Positions 46,026 to 59,245 of a DNA stretch of 64,000 nucleotides are shown in pieces (the stretch's first letter is position 1; each line of letters starts with the position of its first letter). The stretch is from Talinum fruticosum (lineage: Eukaryota > Streptophyta > Magnoliopsida > Caryophyllales > Talinaceae): assembly GCA_021018815.1 (NCBI GenBank), contig JAITYX010000048.1, positions 4,078,501-4,142,500 on the forward strand, written 5' to 3'. The translations under genes and the position numbers were made by a program. Under the pieces are notes generated by a model, which ran no database searches, was not told where the DNA came from, and saw only the letters and a list, made by a program, of their open reading frames with translations.

Positions 46026-48116
46026 TTGACGATTTTAAGAAATTATTTTATTTTCGAATTTAGTTTTAGAAGTCTTGTAATGCTTTTTAGACAGAAAGGT
46101 TGAAATCACTACCGCAAATCTCTACTTGACTAGGCAGCTAAAACTACCTAGGCCGAGAGCTGAGCCAAGACAGTAGTCTAGGGGCCAGGGCCGACCCATC
46201 AAAACTTATATCCAGGGTCAACCATTTGGTCAGGACAACCGAGGCAATTCTTGTCAAATGGCTTTGGACTGTTAGTCAATTTTCCAGCATTTTACCAAAT
46301 TTTGTAAAAAACACCTAGATGGCAAAATGATTAAAAAGGATTCACGAGTCAATTCACAAAGAAAAACTAACAAAACTAAAAATTCACTTTTCTAATTTTG
46401 AGTTTACCAAAAGGGACAATCGAAAGGGACAAAAATCAAAATTAGAGAAGGTTTTGAAACAGGACTTTGTTGGGAGTGTAAACAACATATTTTATCCCCT
46501 CTAGTCGTTGTTTTTGGCTCATAAATAATATAATTTTACGATTATTATTTGTTTTATTTATGTTTGTAAGAATAAACTAAACTTGACGAGTCCCGGAAAA
46601 CGAAACAAAAAAAAAGATGGAATAACAAGTAAATCGAAACACGGATATGCAAGCGAAGTTGTTGTTGTTACCTTCAATGAACTTCCGCTACTCAAGATCA
46701 AGTTTCAGAGCATCCACGTCCAAGCATTGATGGCAAAGACCACAAACCAACACATATACATGCTACCCGAGACGTCCCGATACCGCCCAACGAACTTCAA
46801 AAGGAGAAAAGACCAATTAGATGTCCCACGGTCTTGCTCATGGCCCATGGCCCAAACCGTGGCAGCCTTGTTTTTAGGGCTCTTTTCAATTTGCATCCAG
46901 AAAGTGGCATGCCCGTGTCATTACTCATGTCATTTGACATGCTCCTGTCATTACTCATGTCATTGTGACATGTCTATGTCACTGGACTGGGGCTCTGGAT
47001 TGTGTTTTTGCAACTATATAAAGCCATTTTAGCTAAGATGTTGGAAGAGGCTCTTGAGAGAGCCCTTGCTTAGGGTTTAAGAGTTAGGTTAGCTTTGTAG
47101 TTAGCTAGAATAAAACTTCATTAGGGAGATTCATTAAATTAGATTAGTGTAGATTTGGGTTGATGAATGTTAACCATGGAGGTTTACAGCATAAATGGCT
47201 AAGCTTTCTTCTTCCCTCTCTCTTTTATTTGTGGCTTTGTTCTTATTCATTTTCTTAGTTTAGCATTAGTTTAGGTTGTAATTTATTTAAATGCTCAATC
47301 TTTAAAGTTTTTTCATGCTTATTTACTTGTTTCAAGCTAGTTACATTTACTCGTTGTCTCTCCTCTATGTTTATTTCTTGTTTTGCTAGTTCATATGCTC
47401 TAGTTTAGTTTTTTTTGAATGTTTAGTGAGTATTTTTGTTGGTATGTGTTGTAATTAGCCCTTTGATGGCTAATTAGTCATGTATTAGATTTAGCCAATA
47501 ACCCAATTTATGCTTGCAAATTCGAGTTTTCACTCATGCCTACCAAGTGATTGATGAAATGCTTGAAAGAGCTTCCATTTATATTTTTGGGCGATTGACT
47601 CACACCAAAAGGTGAGGTTGACTTGGTAGTATAGGAGAGTTGAATGGCCTAGATTTTGGCATGAAAATAGACAAAACCTGAGTTAGCTCTAATGGTTGCT
47701 AACCTTGTGGTGTATTCGGGCTAACCCATGAAAATAAGCGGTTAAAGCACTTATACTAGCTCATGACCCATGAAAGTGGACTTGGGCGAGCTTTCTCGAT
47801 GCAACTGATGATCTCAATTTGCTAGCTTAAGTTGTGTACGTTTGGGCCTTGTCTTGGCTAATTAGATCGTTAACTGGCGAAATCACAACATATCCACATT
47901 TTTAGCCTTCTTAATTTAGTTTTCATTAATTAATTTTCCCACATTTTTTATTTGATCTAGCTTGAGTCACTTGAATTAAACTCCGATACTTAAAATCCTA
48001 CTCCATGTGGTTCGATACCTCGAGTACTCACTCGATGTCACTTTTATTTGTGAATCGTAGAAACTACGACTGAACAGACTCCATAGGCCTTAAACCAATA
48101 ATCTGATGTTCGAGGG
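46026..48116. repeat. LTR-like region, probably gypsy-derived
   Basis: Contains TATATAAA at 47015-47022 followed by leader-like DNA, a small tandem repeat of catgtcattac/catgctcctgtcattactc (46905-46975) and a ctccatgtggttcgatac stretch (48002-48020) of the kind found near ends of gypsy LTRs. A candidate left end is tgtaaacaacata at 46479. I could not find the other end. The frame at 46583-47032 reads through the repeat and is not convincing. Confidence 0.35.
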
Positions 48117-49208
48117 TGTAGGTACCACATAAAGAGGAATGCTCCTCATTCTGTCCGTCCTAATACGACCTCTATTAATAAAATAAGTGAGTTAAAATAG
48201 CTTAAAAAAAACAAGCAATCAACATGCAAAAGACGAAATTAAAGGCAATCAAAACATAATGTAAAAGCAGTATATAAAAAGCAATCAAGAAATAAAATAA
48301 ATGAAAATGGCAAAGGAAAGTGATAAATAAAATTACATAGGGGTGGAAACTAAATGAAATTACATTTTCAAACTACAATATGGAAAGCAATAAAAAACTT
48401 AATTTAAGCAAGATGAATAAAACAAACTCCTAAATGAATGGAAATACACCTTCATGTTTACCCTACCCGTTATGCTCGGACCTTAACCGAATTACGGCAG
48501 AGTAATGGTAGGTCGGAGTAGTAAAAGAGGTAGAAATAAGGGCTTTTGTGAAGTTTTAGAAAGGGGTTTGAGAGTATCTATGAAAAGAATAGAAAGGAGA
48601 GAACGGAGTGAAAAATTTCAGCATAATAGGGGTGTTATGAAGTTGAAATTAGTGTGCCTTGAGGGGAGAGGGAACCCCTATATTTATAGAAAAATTTAGG
48701 GTTTAGCAAACCCTAAATCCAGCCCCAAGCTGTTAGTCAAAGGATAAATGAGGTGCAAAATTTCTGGAAATGGATACACGTGAATATGGGACACCAAACC
48801 AGCCAGCATGATGCTATTTAGGGGAGCCTATGGGCCAGCTTATGCCCATGATGACGACACTTGTGGTCTCAAAAAGTGTGTCGGGCTTGCAGGCTTAAAG
48901 AAAGTCAAAACACTGCGTTTTGGCATACTTGGAGGTCGGTGTCGGTTTAAAACTAGGCTTGGGAGTCCGAACCTGGTTTGAACCGATCAGGAATTTTGAT
49001 TTTGGACTGGATCCAGCCCAAGGAGATGCACTTTAGGTTGGTTTTGGAGCTAATTGGCTTTTTGTGGGTTAAAATGGTTTTTGCCATCTGTACTTTAGTC
49101 TGATCTTGACATGAGCATACACATATAAGGTTGAGTTTTATCACTTGGACTAACAAAAATAATTAAAATAATAAAAACAATAAGGACGATATATTTTAGG
49201 TATCTACA
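48117..49208 (-). repeat. LTR of minus-strand element X
   Basis: 1092 bp with matched ends TGTAGGTACC and GGTATCTACA. Immediately to the right is cttagccccgcttt (49209-49222), on the minus strand a polypurine tract. This is therefore a 3' LTR of a minus-strand element whose body continues rightwards. The partner LTR is not in the window. Confidence 0.7.
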
Positions 49209-49385
49209 CTTAGCCCCGCTTTAATCGAGTCCGAAAGATGGTGTTCAAACTAGACACTAAAGGGTACTTATCTATTTAGTCGATGTTGCTTCGGACGACG
49301 ATTGCGTTTGTAAGTCCGGGTTGCCTAGAATTGGCTGTCTTATGACATGAACTCCGGCGATAGGCTTGGACTTTACTTGCAGCAT
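49209..49385 (-). other. Element X interior, left part
   Basis: Non-coding interior between the polypurine tract and the insertion point of solo LTR Y. It resumes at 54654 after one copy of the AGCAT duplication. Confidence 0.55.
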
Positions 49386-52300
49386 TATGATGCCCCGACC
49401 TAGAGTTGCCGGACACGTCATTATCGTGGATGTCCTACTTAGACACCCATAAGGCTATCTTCATTTCTTATCCTTAAGTAGCCTGTTAGACGACTAGCGC
49501 AATAGTAACTCTTACAAAATTTAACCCAAAGTCGGACGAGGTACTTCTAAACATACAACTTTAAACATCTTTAATTATATTCATAGCAGATATAAAAATT
49601 TTAAGAAAAATACATCTATGTCTTATTTTCAACATAGGTTAGTGTATAAACAAGTAGCAAAACAACGAGGTCGCCTTCCTAGTTTGGGCCTCCCAAAAAT
49701 CGCTGCCCGTTGGCCTTCTTAAATGGTTCCCTATATCTCTTTAACTTTCAAAACCAAAAAATGGTGAGGTTATGAGCTCCCCAAGCCTAATGAATAACCC
49801 TTACCTTCCCCATCGTTGCACTTTGCACACATAAACATATATAACATCCAAAATTAGACCACATGGAAGGTAATAGATGAATGCAAATATTTCTTGCACA
49901 TAACTTCACAATATTGTCGTTCATACCACTTAGATACTTAAGAACTCATAAATAAGCAAAAACAATTGTGTGCACACTTAACATAAGACGACCTATTCGA
50001 CTAACTCAGTCATTTCAGTACGATTTAGAGACTCTCATTGTTATTCAAGTCCCCGAACGTACTCTGCTGCTAGTTTATTAGTTGTCCCATACCAACCATA
50101 TCCATTGGGCTCATTGTAAGACCTGTAATTTTGGGTTAGGTAGTTATATGAGTTAAATTAATTATTTAGCCCTAAGTAGTTAAAGTGGGTTGAGTGACCG
50201 AGATATCTACATGGTTAGATATTCGTGAATTTATTTGAGCGAATTATTATTAGTTTGTGTAGCTATTATTAGTAAAACGTACTAATTCTTTCCTCCGAAT
50301 TTTCCCCGGACTAGCTAAATAAAACCCGAGTTAGATTTGGTAGAATGGGCCTGGTAGCTATTATTTGAACCGACCCTAATTTGCTTAGCAAAAGGGAAAA
50401 AAGGTAATGAGGAGGTGGGTTTTGGTTTAAAGAGAGATGGCTTAAGTAGAGAAATCGGATAGAAACCAAAGTTGGGGTCCGATAATAATGAGACACCAAT
50501 TAATCGGTGGAGAGAGAAGGAGATAAAGAAACAAGGCTCGGTGAAGGAAGCGAAGAGGGAGCAAAACTCGGAATACGAGAGCAGGAGGAGGAGGGAGAGG
50601 GAGAGGGCGTGAGAGCCAAAGAGGGGTTCGGTGGCCTACCCGAACGGCAAGCGGCCGATGGCGAAGGGAGAGCAAGGGCTCGGTGAAAGCAAAGGAAAAG
50701 AAGCAGAGCAAAGGAGGAGGGAAGAGGGAGCACCGAACGAGAAAGAGAAGAGAGAGAGAGAGAGAGAGAGAGGAGGCGAGCTTGCGAGGGCCAAGGAGAC
50801 CGAGGAGGATCGGTGACTACCGCAGAATCGAAGGGGGCAGCCGGCGAAGCGAGTAGGCGGCGAGCAAAGGGAAGAGAGCGAGAGACTGGGACAGAGTGAA
50901 GGGCGGAAAAGGAACCTGAAACAAGGACAGACGCGAGGGAGAGTCCGAGAGACCGGAAACCGGAAAAAGGGACGGTGGCAAGGAAGGAAGACCGGCGGCG
51001 AGCACGCGAGGGCCCGACCGAGGGTAGTGGGGACCCGAAACGGCAAATCGAAGTAAGGGAAGCGAGAGACCGAAAGAGACCGAGCAAGAATCGGTAGAGA
51101 GAGGGACCCGGATCAAAAAGGCGAAGTAAGGAAGCCCAACATCAGCCCCTAAAACCCGAGAATCCCGGGTAGGTAGTCTTATAATCTAAACTATTAGTAA
51201 TTTTGAAACCTAAATGAGTTTTGTTGTGAATATTGAATGTTTATGTGATAAAATGAAGTTAGGAAGTGGTTAGGACTAAATTAGGTTATGAGAAAATCGA
51301 ATTGAACTGTTAAGTCTCGAACCGAAACCCGAAGGAGCTTAGTAGTTGGTTATGGCTGAGTTGAGACGTTAAAAGTTTAGAAGGAGTTAGGTTACGTAGG
51401 CATAAAGAGTATTGTGAAGATCTCAAATAGCACTTAAGGATGAAGAAGTGGTGAATTGGGTATAAATGGTGAATTGATGCTTCGGTTAAACCATAGAGAC
51501 GTCCTTTGTTCTTGCTTTGGAAGGTAACGAAGCGTATTAGGGAACAACGATCCGAGTATAAAGAAAGGGCGTGACTTCATCTTGATTAACACACAATTGA
51601 GGTAGAGAAATGGCGAGCTGGGAATTGTAAGGTTAAATGGAGTTTAGAATATATCTAAGTCCTTGAGATTAACTCAAGTTTGAAGATAAGCATAACGAGA
51701 GGGACTTAAGTGATAAAGTGAGATTAAGAGTTACATGATTGAGTATGGGCAAAAGAAGTTGATTTATAAAGTAGAAACATAAAATGAGGAATTGAGGTAA
51801 AGACAATGAATTGTGAGAAGTTGAGACATTTGAATTAGGTGGTATCTACTTGTGGTTATTGTGGCTTAGAAAATGAACTAATCTTACTAAATTAGTGGAT
51901 TGAGAAATGTATAGCTGGAAATGAGCTGAGAATGACTATCGGCGATTGAATCATAGCTATTTGTACAAGTGATGGTGTTAATCGATGTTCAAAAGTAATT
52001 TTGAAAGGAGTTTTGTATTTTACGCGAAATGATCCTTGAATGCAATTTCTTGAAAATTGCCTTTCAAACATGAATATGTTTTAAAGAAGCGAAACTTATT
52101 CGGTAAATTGAATTTATAAGGGTGACATGTGGTATCATGCCTTTCTTGATATTAAACCAACTTGAAAAAGTCTGTTTGAAACAGATGTGATGAAGGATTA
52201 TGTGCAAATTGTTTTGAATTGACTGGCTACGGATTGTTTAGTATACCAAAGGGTTCGAATCGGGGACACCCAGCTAGAAACTTTGAGGGAAAATGTTCTA

Positions 52301-54469
52301 ACAGGGTTCCTGCGGTGGTAGGATGCCCGATCCGAGACTTTCTGAAGATAAGTCCCGGGAGCCTTTTGTTCGGGGTCGCGCCATGAGAAGTGCTAGTTCG
52401 AATCCCTGAAGGCCTAGAAAGTTGATTCAATCCCAAAAGAATAGTTCATGGATGTGAAATCGTGCTTTTAAATAATTAAATAGTCATGATATTTACGTTG
52501 CAAGAGATTTCATTGAAAGTATCTGGATTTGTATTATGTTATTATGTTTTCACCGATTTCATTATTATGAGTAGTATGTGTAAAGAATTTCCATTTTAAG
52601 GGTGTGAGACTTCCTATGAGCCTCGTGGTTTATTGCTCACCCCCACAAATTTCCCCTTTTCCCTCCCCAGTGTGCAGGTGCATTTTCGGAAGGTATGATC
52701 TATGCACAGCATATTCCGGACTCTTGTTGATTGCTCATTGCTAAGTGACTCAAGTGGCTGACATGCATTCTTATATTTCTAAATATTGTACTTGTAATTT
52801 AGTTCATATAGTTGTACACGATGTAACATAAACCATTTAGATTGTTTTAAGTTTTATTGCATGATTGGTTGAACTCCGGCGTGTGGCCGTTGAGTTGTGT
52901 ACTCCGAGCGTGTGGCTCGTCGAGTTATATTATGGTTTTATGTAAGGTTTAAGGCTTTAAGCCTATGAGATAGTCCATATTACAAAGAGAACTCTGCTGA
53001 AATTTTTAGGAAATCCCAAATTCCTTCGGAAAACCACCTTGACTCGCCTCTAAGTTGAATTTAGAGAGCCGAACTAACACCTGATAGAGCCTTGGGAGTT
53101 CCCGTAAGGAACTCTGGCTATGTAATACTCCTAGGAGGTATTTTGGGGTGTTACACTCATAGTCCTCACTCGAGTCTAAAAGAAAGCGTAGTCCACTAAG
53201 TTAGACAAATAACTCGACTATAACTAAAAATCATAAATACATAAAAGCATATACATATATAAAATAGATTTTCATAACTCGTTGTAATCACATAATATAT
53301 TTCTTTACATAAATCCAATAACAATACATATAATTAAAATCAAATATATCATACTCTTACGAATATCATAAAGCTGAAATCCATTTTATAAATCTTTTAA
53401 ATCCAAATCAGAATCCATAGTCATATCATATTGATAATATTCTTACATAAACAAAATTACTTCACTTAGGAGAAATTAACCCATGACCCACATAAAGAAC
53501 CATCACAACAAAAGGGTGACAAAAAAATCCTAGAAGCACCAGCCGCAACTCATTCATATGTTACCAACAAGTGGACTAACTACGACTCAAACATATGATA
53601 CCAACTAGGCATCCTTGCCTAGAGGACGCGAACTCGTCCACCTAACAAAACCTATGGAGTCACGTTCAAATCCCAGCAAGCTTAGGTCAAAACCCTCGTC
53701 ACCCACTAGTGACTCACATAGCTAACATAACATATGGCCCGACAAACAAATCCTAGAAGATCAATTAGAACCTTTCCTATTGGGCGACCCAGGAGTCGAC
53801 AAACAAATCCTATAGAATGCGTTAAATCTTTCCTACTAGGCGACCAAAACAAAACGATAGACGCTTCTATGACCATAACTCTAGAACACAAAAGTAGCAA
53901 CCTCAAGTAAGACATGAACCTCTTCCCCCAAAATATAATTTGACGAATTTATTGTCATAATACGTAATATTTTATTTTTCAGAAAAACTCGTATTCATAA
54001 TTCATACAACTTCTATTTTTATAATATAGTAAATATGCATAATTTAAATCGGTATAATTTCTCCAAAATTAGAATATAATATTATTAAGGTATCTTATTG
54101 TTTATTGCTCAAAACAACACTCAGCAAACTGATTTTTAACATATTTACAAAATCAATTCTAATTCGTGCAAAAATAGGACAAATTTATTAAAACAATTCA
54201 TAACTCATAAACTACACATCCAAAATTTACAAAACTTTATAGAAAATTTACAAATATTACATAGATCCTTTAGTAAAAATTTCAAAAAATTTTACCAAGC
54301 CAATAATTCTGGAAAATGCAAACAATGACTAAAAATGCTATAAATTCAAAAATTACCCATCTTCCACCTTGTTTTCTACCCCAAATACTCAAGCAAATTA
54401 ACCATAATCTTATGCTTAATAATTAAAATTATAGCATTACTATCAATCTTATACATGCTCTATTCATAA

Positions 54470-54510
<41 letters not shown>

Positions 54511-54648
54511 TTCTAATACTAATTTTATTATAGGTATTACTATTAATTTCATAAAATTAAGATCATAAAATAAAATTTCTAGACATAAGACAAATTACAT
54601 ATTTACATTTTAGACGCAAATTAATAGGTTAAATTTCATGGTGTTACA
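49386..54648 (-). repeat. Solo LTR Y (Del/Tekay-like), split by solo LTR Z
   Basis: Outer ends are TATGATGCCCCGACC (49386) and GGTGTTACA (54648), flanked by a perfect 5-bp duplication AGCAT (49381-49385 and 54649-54653). The expected TG at the left is mutated to TA. Without the insert it is about 2.2 kb. It lies on the minus strand: minus-strand start TGTAACACC and end GGTCGGGGCATC are typical of Del/Tekay-type LTRs. It contains an (AT)n tract at 54474-54503. No internal element sequence is present, so it is a solo LTR. Confidence 0.8.
50115..53155 (+). repeat. Solo LTR Z (Del/Tekay-like), nested in Y
   Basis: 3041 bp from TGTAAGACC to GGTGTTACA with perfect 5-bp duplication CTCAT (50110-50114 and 53156-53160). 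The GC-rich, purine-biased block at 50470-51120 (long antisense frames) is low-complexity leader DNA, not a gene. Near the right end gctcacccccac followed by tcccctccccag resembles the splice-acceptor-like motif of Del LTRs, giving plus orientation. A tRNA-like B-box (tagttcgaatcc) lies at 52393-52404. Confidence 0.85.
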
Positions 54649-54653
54649 AGCAT

Positions 54654-55647
54654 GAAGTCTGAAAATCCCGCTGGTTGAGTCCTAAGATTGGCTTGATCAA
54701 TGTCCTGAAGCTCAAATGAGGGGCCTAAACTTGACCGTGTCTCGATCTGAAGCTTGGCTATTAAACGTTCTACACTAACATTTTTTGTTAGCAAATAATC
54801 ATGTGTAATTAAGTTTGAATTTTACCTTAGTTTAGTAACCCATTGATCTATAACTAGATCATGTTTCAAATGATTTGCCTTGATTGAGCCATTGGGAGGA
54901 CTTGAAGCCTTGATGTCAATCCACTTTTATGGGGATGGGGATAGATGTTTGTCTTTTGTTAGGATGCTACCTAGACTCGGTCATTTGATGATTTGAAATT
55001 CAGGGAGGGAGCCTTATCTAGACTTGCTTGAAATTTGGCGGGGTGACTACTGCTTTGACCGCTCTTGAATGCGAAGCTCGGCAGAGTGTCCGAATTTGAC
55101 CACTCTTGGATATAAAACTCCACGTCTATCCGGTTTCGTTAGAATTGGGACGAATTCTTAATATCTCTTATGCAAAAGTGGGGCCTAGATTTGGTTTCTT
55201 GATGACATGAAATCTAAGGGTCCTTAAACTTTGACTTGTACGATAAAGTCCGAAGCTCGGTTGGTTTCCTAAACTTGACCATTCTTAGGTTTGAAGTTTA
55301 GCGGGTGTCTAAACTTGATCGTTCTTGAAGCTGAAGCTCAATGAAGTGCTTGAATTTTGGATGGTGTGGCCACCTACTTTTGAGCAAAAATATGTAAAGC
55401 ACGAGGGTTATATCCTCTACCTTGATGTAGATATAGGGTTGTATGCCCCTCTTTTAATGCTTCTAATGACAAGATTAGAAGCTTTTTGTTGATTCAGGGT
55501 TATGTGCCCCATTCAACATCATCCTTGAAACAACTTGCTGTGTACTCTTGCTTGTTGTGTGTACTAACTTAAAGCTTCTAGTTTGTATGCTAATAGCTCC
55601 TTTGTTTGTATGATGGATAATCTGTTTTTCCTCCTAAGTATTCTTGG
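54654..55647 (-). repeat. Element X interior with degenerate tandem repeats
   Basis: Imperfect repeats of a gaagctcgg...gtgtccgaatttgacc...cttgg module of roughly 60-90 bp recur between 54690 and 55370. Tandem repeats near the 3' LTR are common in large gypsy elements. No coding sequence. The right edge is cut by the hAT-like insertion. Confidence 0.5.
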
Positions 55648-56657
55648 CATCGACGAAACCAGGGGGCCGAGAAGGGGGTGGTCCCCCATGATTTTTAAAA
55701 TGAATTTTTTTTTGTAAAATCTATTCTAAAAAATAAAATAAGAAAAAAATAATTATTTCTATATTTTTTTAACTCTCTAGGTAAAATAAATTTTCATAAT
55801 TATTTTGGGTGTAAGGTAAAATTATATAATTATTGTTTAAAATGTATTATTTTACATATAATATTTTGCACATGTCTTATAGTAGTTTAATAAATTAGGA
55901 TGGAGAAAGTTAAGGCATAAGTTATGGAAAATTAATAATACATATAGCCGTCTTAAGTTTTTTTAATCTATCTCTTGTTATCTCTTTGTCATCCTTCCTC
56001 CATCTCTCCAACTTATTAATTTATTATCTTCTAAGCTATAATACTACTTTTTCTCCCTATCCTTTAATGTAAAGTAGTGTAAATTTAATTCCCAATTAGT
56101 AATTTTCAAAAGAAGACAATTTTTGGCATTCCGAAACTCCTAATTCAAACACCATGTATGTTTTGTATTAATATTATATTTCTTTTATTGATTTGATTAT
56201 TATTAAATTATGTATTATAGTATTAGTTAATCTAATTTATTTCTCACATCTGTATTAGATTTTGTTAGTGATTATTATTCAAGGGATAATTTTTATATTA
56301 TTAATTGTGAGGTATGATTTCTTATCTATTTATCATACAAATTTTCTTCATAATATTTGTATAACTAATGTTTGATATATGATAATAACTTATTTTATAA
56401 CTTACATAAACAGTAATGGTAAAGCTATAAATTTTTTCCAAGAGTGCCTCTTTTTACTGTAATTGAATTTATAAGTATTAATTATTTTTATGGACGTCCT
56501 CTTTAATATTTTTATGGATTTTTTGAGGATTTTTACTCATACACTCTAACAATTTATTTTGTGAGCGCTGACCAAATAGTAACTCTACTCCTAATAAATA
56601 GTACTTTTTTACCTTACTACCCGATCCCCCTTGGAAAATTTTCTAGTTTCGCCCCTG
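55648..56657. mobile_element. Old hAT-like non-autonomous element
   Basis: The right end TAGTTTCGCCCCTG has a left partner CATCGACGAAACCAG (11 of 15 inverted matches to CAGGGGCGAAACTAG). The 8-bp flanks attcttgg (55640-55647) and attcctag (56658-56665) agree at 6 of 8. The interior is AT-rich without a transposase. The assignment depends on imperfect ends. Confidence 0.5.
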
Positions 56658-56665
56658 ATTCCTAG

Positions 56666-57059
56666 AGTTGTTGTGGTCATATAATCCTTTCAACTTACCT
56701 TCTAATTCATATAGCTCATCTTACTGTAAGCCCTCATCTTACGTGCCCTAGTCTAGCTCTTCTTAAGTATTCGAAAATCGACGAGCTTTGAATTTCTAGT
56801 GTTGATGTCATGGGTGATTATTTCGTTGAACGTGACGATGCCGATGATCTTCCTGATATTGACTTCATGAATGATGATGATTGAATAATTATTCTTGTAC
56901 GGTAATTTTTATTTTAATTTATTTTTAGAATTTTGTACTCATGCAAGGGAGATGAATGCAAGACTTTATTCTAAGAATAACGGCATGTTCGAAGTTACAT
57001 GAAAACTATCATTCATTTCTATTTTTTGTTTATTTCTATTCGTTTCTGTTTGAAGTCAC

Positions 57060-57060
<1 letters not shown>
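56666..57060. other. Spacer, nothing recognised
   Basis: Possibly more of element X (its cctagagttgttgtgg continues text interrupted at 55640). A short Asp-rich stretch near 56830-56880 (gatgatgatgattga) resembles a degenerate coding tail but is too short to assign. Confidence 0.35.
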
Positions 57061-57296
<236 letters not shown>

Positions 57297-57989
57297 TTAT
57301 TGTGATTGCCATTATTTATGTTCATTTCTGTTTGTTTATGCTCTTTTCTATTAATTGTTTTTGTTCGTTTATGTTCTTTTCTATTCATTTCTACTATATA
57401 TGATATTTCTATTTATTTTTTCATATAACTTTGAACAAGTCATAATGCAGTTTTTTATCTATATGATGCAAAAGAATTCAAAAAGACAAAGACAAAGACA
57501 AAATTATATTTATAACCTCCACTCCCCAAAATATTCAAGTAGAACATAATAGTCTGAATAGTAGGAAAGCAATGAAAATGGGCCACTTAAAATGAAACCC
57601 GAAGTCAAAGCGTGATGTACCGCTGATGAGCGGTAAAAACCTAAGTCCGATGGTTTGGATTTGGTCAACTGGCTGGGTTAAAACAGCGAGGCTTCCGAAT
57701 TAATTTTTTCTCCTACAAAAGGAAAGGTGAAAATGGATTTGAATTTGGGGATTAGTAATTGGAAATGGGGACTTGAAATTGCAAGAAGGAATGAAACAAA
57801 ATTTTAAAATTTGGAATTGAAAATAAGATTGAGATTAGGGTTGGACCTGATGGGATTCCTACATAGCTGTTATAGTGGAAACCAGGCCTTCATAGTTTAA
57901 TAAATTTTGATTTTTTTGAAAAAGAAAATGCAATTATACATAAGATGGATCCGAAATAGGGAAGTGCACATTTTATTGTTATCCTTGAT
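57297..57989. other. Spacer, nothing recognised
   Basis: Includes three copies of a short ttcgtttctgtttgttt-like motif near 57320-57400 and moderately GC-rich DNA at 57590-57690 that may belong to a retroelement leader. No frame, terminus or target duplication supports a call. Confidence 0.4.
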
Positions 57990-58676
57990 GAGTGATAGGC
58001 TTATTGGATGGGGAAATGTACATGATAAAGTACAAATTTGATGATAACATAGAACAACATAAAGCTCACCTGGTTGTTGCAGGTAATCATCAATAGGTAG
58101 GTACTTGGTTTACGTTAAAAAATTTCCCGTTGTTCTTCCTGCTACAATTTGACTTAATCATTCCATCATAGTATCTTAAAAACAATTCATCAACTTGATG
58201 TTAAAAATGTCTTTCTCCATGGAATTTTAACTGACTAGGTATATAGGTGTCAACCTCCTAGATTTGTTAACTATATGTTCCCAAAAATTTGTCACCTAAA
58301 GAAAACATCTATGGTTAGATTCAATCTCATAACCTAACACTCGAAGAAGCAACCTACAATCTCATATCCTCTACTCGAAGCTGAATATCGGACAGTTGCT
58401 TATCTAGTTGTTGAATTGTCTGTCTTCGTAAATTACTGTATGATATTGGTATCACCCTTTGTTCTCTCGGTTAACGTTCATCTGTGACAATGTTAGTGCT
58501 TCATATCTTACAAACAATCCAATTCGTCCCGATCAAAGCAAACATATCATCGTTGACTATCACTTCATTCCCGAGTGTATTTCTCTTGGTGCTATTGTTG
58601 TTCGGTATATAATACCAACCTTTAGTTAGGAAATACTTTTAATAAAATATGTGACCCCTCATACAAATTGAGGAGG
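57990..58676 (+). pseudogene. copia W reverse transcriptase/RNase H fragment
   Basis: Recognisable RT start near 58020 (IKYKFDDNIEQHKAHLVVAG), then HQLDVKNVFLHG (58184-58219), then a jump to RNase H (EAEYRTVAY, CDNVSASYL, KHIIVDYHFIP, VRYI at 58380-58605). The catalytic core of RT between these parts is deleted, and stops occur within the remnants. The fragment ends in ttgaggagg, a polypurine tract (58668-58676), next to the LTR. Confidence 0.85.
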
Positions 58677-59192
58677 TGTAATACGAAAAAGATTCTTATG
58701 CCTTATCCTATTAGGATAAAGACTCTTATGTAATTATTTTACTATAGATATATATGAGCGTTTGGCTCTCATATTGGGTGAGTTTCTCCATCACATTAAT
58801 TCTTCACAATGAAAGGGCAAGAATTGAGAGCTCCGTGACTTTGAGGTAGAGAGCACATGTGAGTGAGTGAGAAATGAGGTTTAAATTTCAAAAAACAATT
58901 AACATTTAGTTTTATTCATTTCTTGGTCCAAATTGGTCGATCGGATCAAAGACCGCATAGCTAAAAATTTCGAAATGACGATTTGAACAAACTCACTTGG
59001 TCTAATCCGATTAAAGCCGGTCTTTGGTCTAGTCCTATGTTGGACCAAATAATGCATCACCCTAAATGCGGTCCTCTTTGAGGATACAACTGGTCGAGTT
59101 CCTCTAGTAAGTAGTGAAAAGAATTCCCCTAATCGATTACTTTCCGAAATATTTTTTTTCATATATTTTTGGTCAGTCTCACTACCATTACA
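58677..59192 (+). repeat. copia W 3' LTR
   Basis: Starts TGTAATACG right after the polypurine tract and plausibly ends CCATTACA at 59192, giving 516 bp. A TATA-like tagatatata lies near 58745. The right end is set only by the short inverted match, so it is approximate. Confidence 0.5.
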
Positions 59193-59245
59193 TATATTAG
59201 ATTAGCTTTTTTTCTTTTCTTTTTGATAAAAGAAGTTTTAATACT

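Noticed and set aside
46583..47032. 149-residue plus-strand frame
   Set aside because: Includes a short tandem repeat (CHYSCH) and runs into a TATA box in an LTR-like region; no homology recognised.
50500..51116. Long overlapping minus-strand Ser/Leu/Pro-rich frames up to 195 residues
   Set aside because: They lie inside solo LTR Z in purine-biased low-complexity DNA. Several frames are open at once, which is typical of composition bias.
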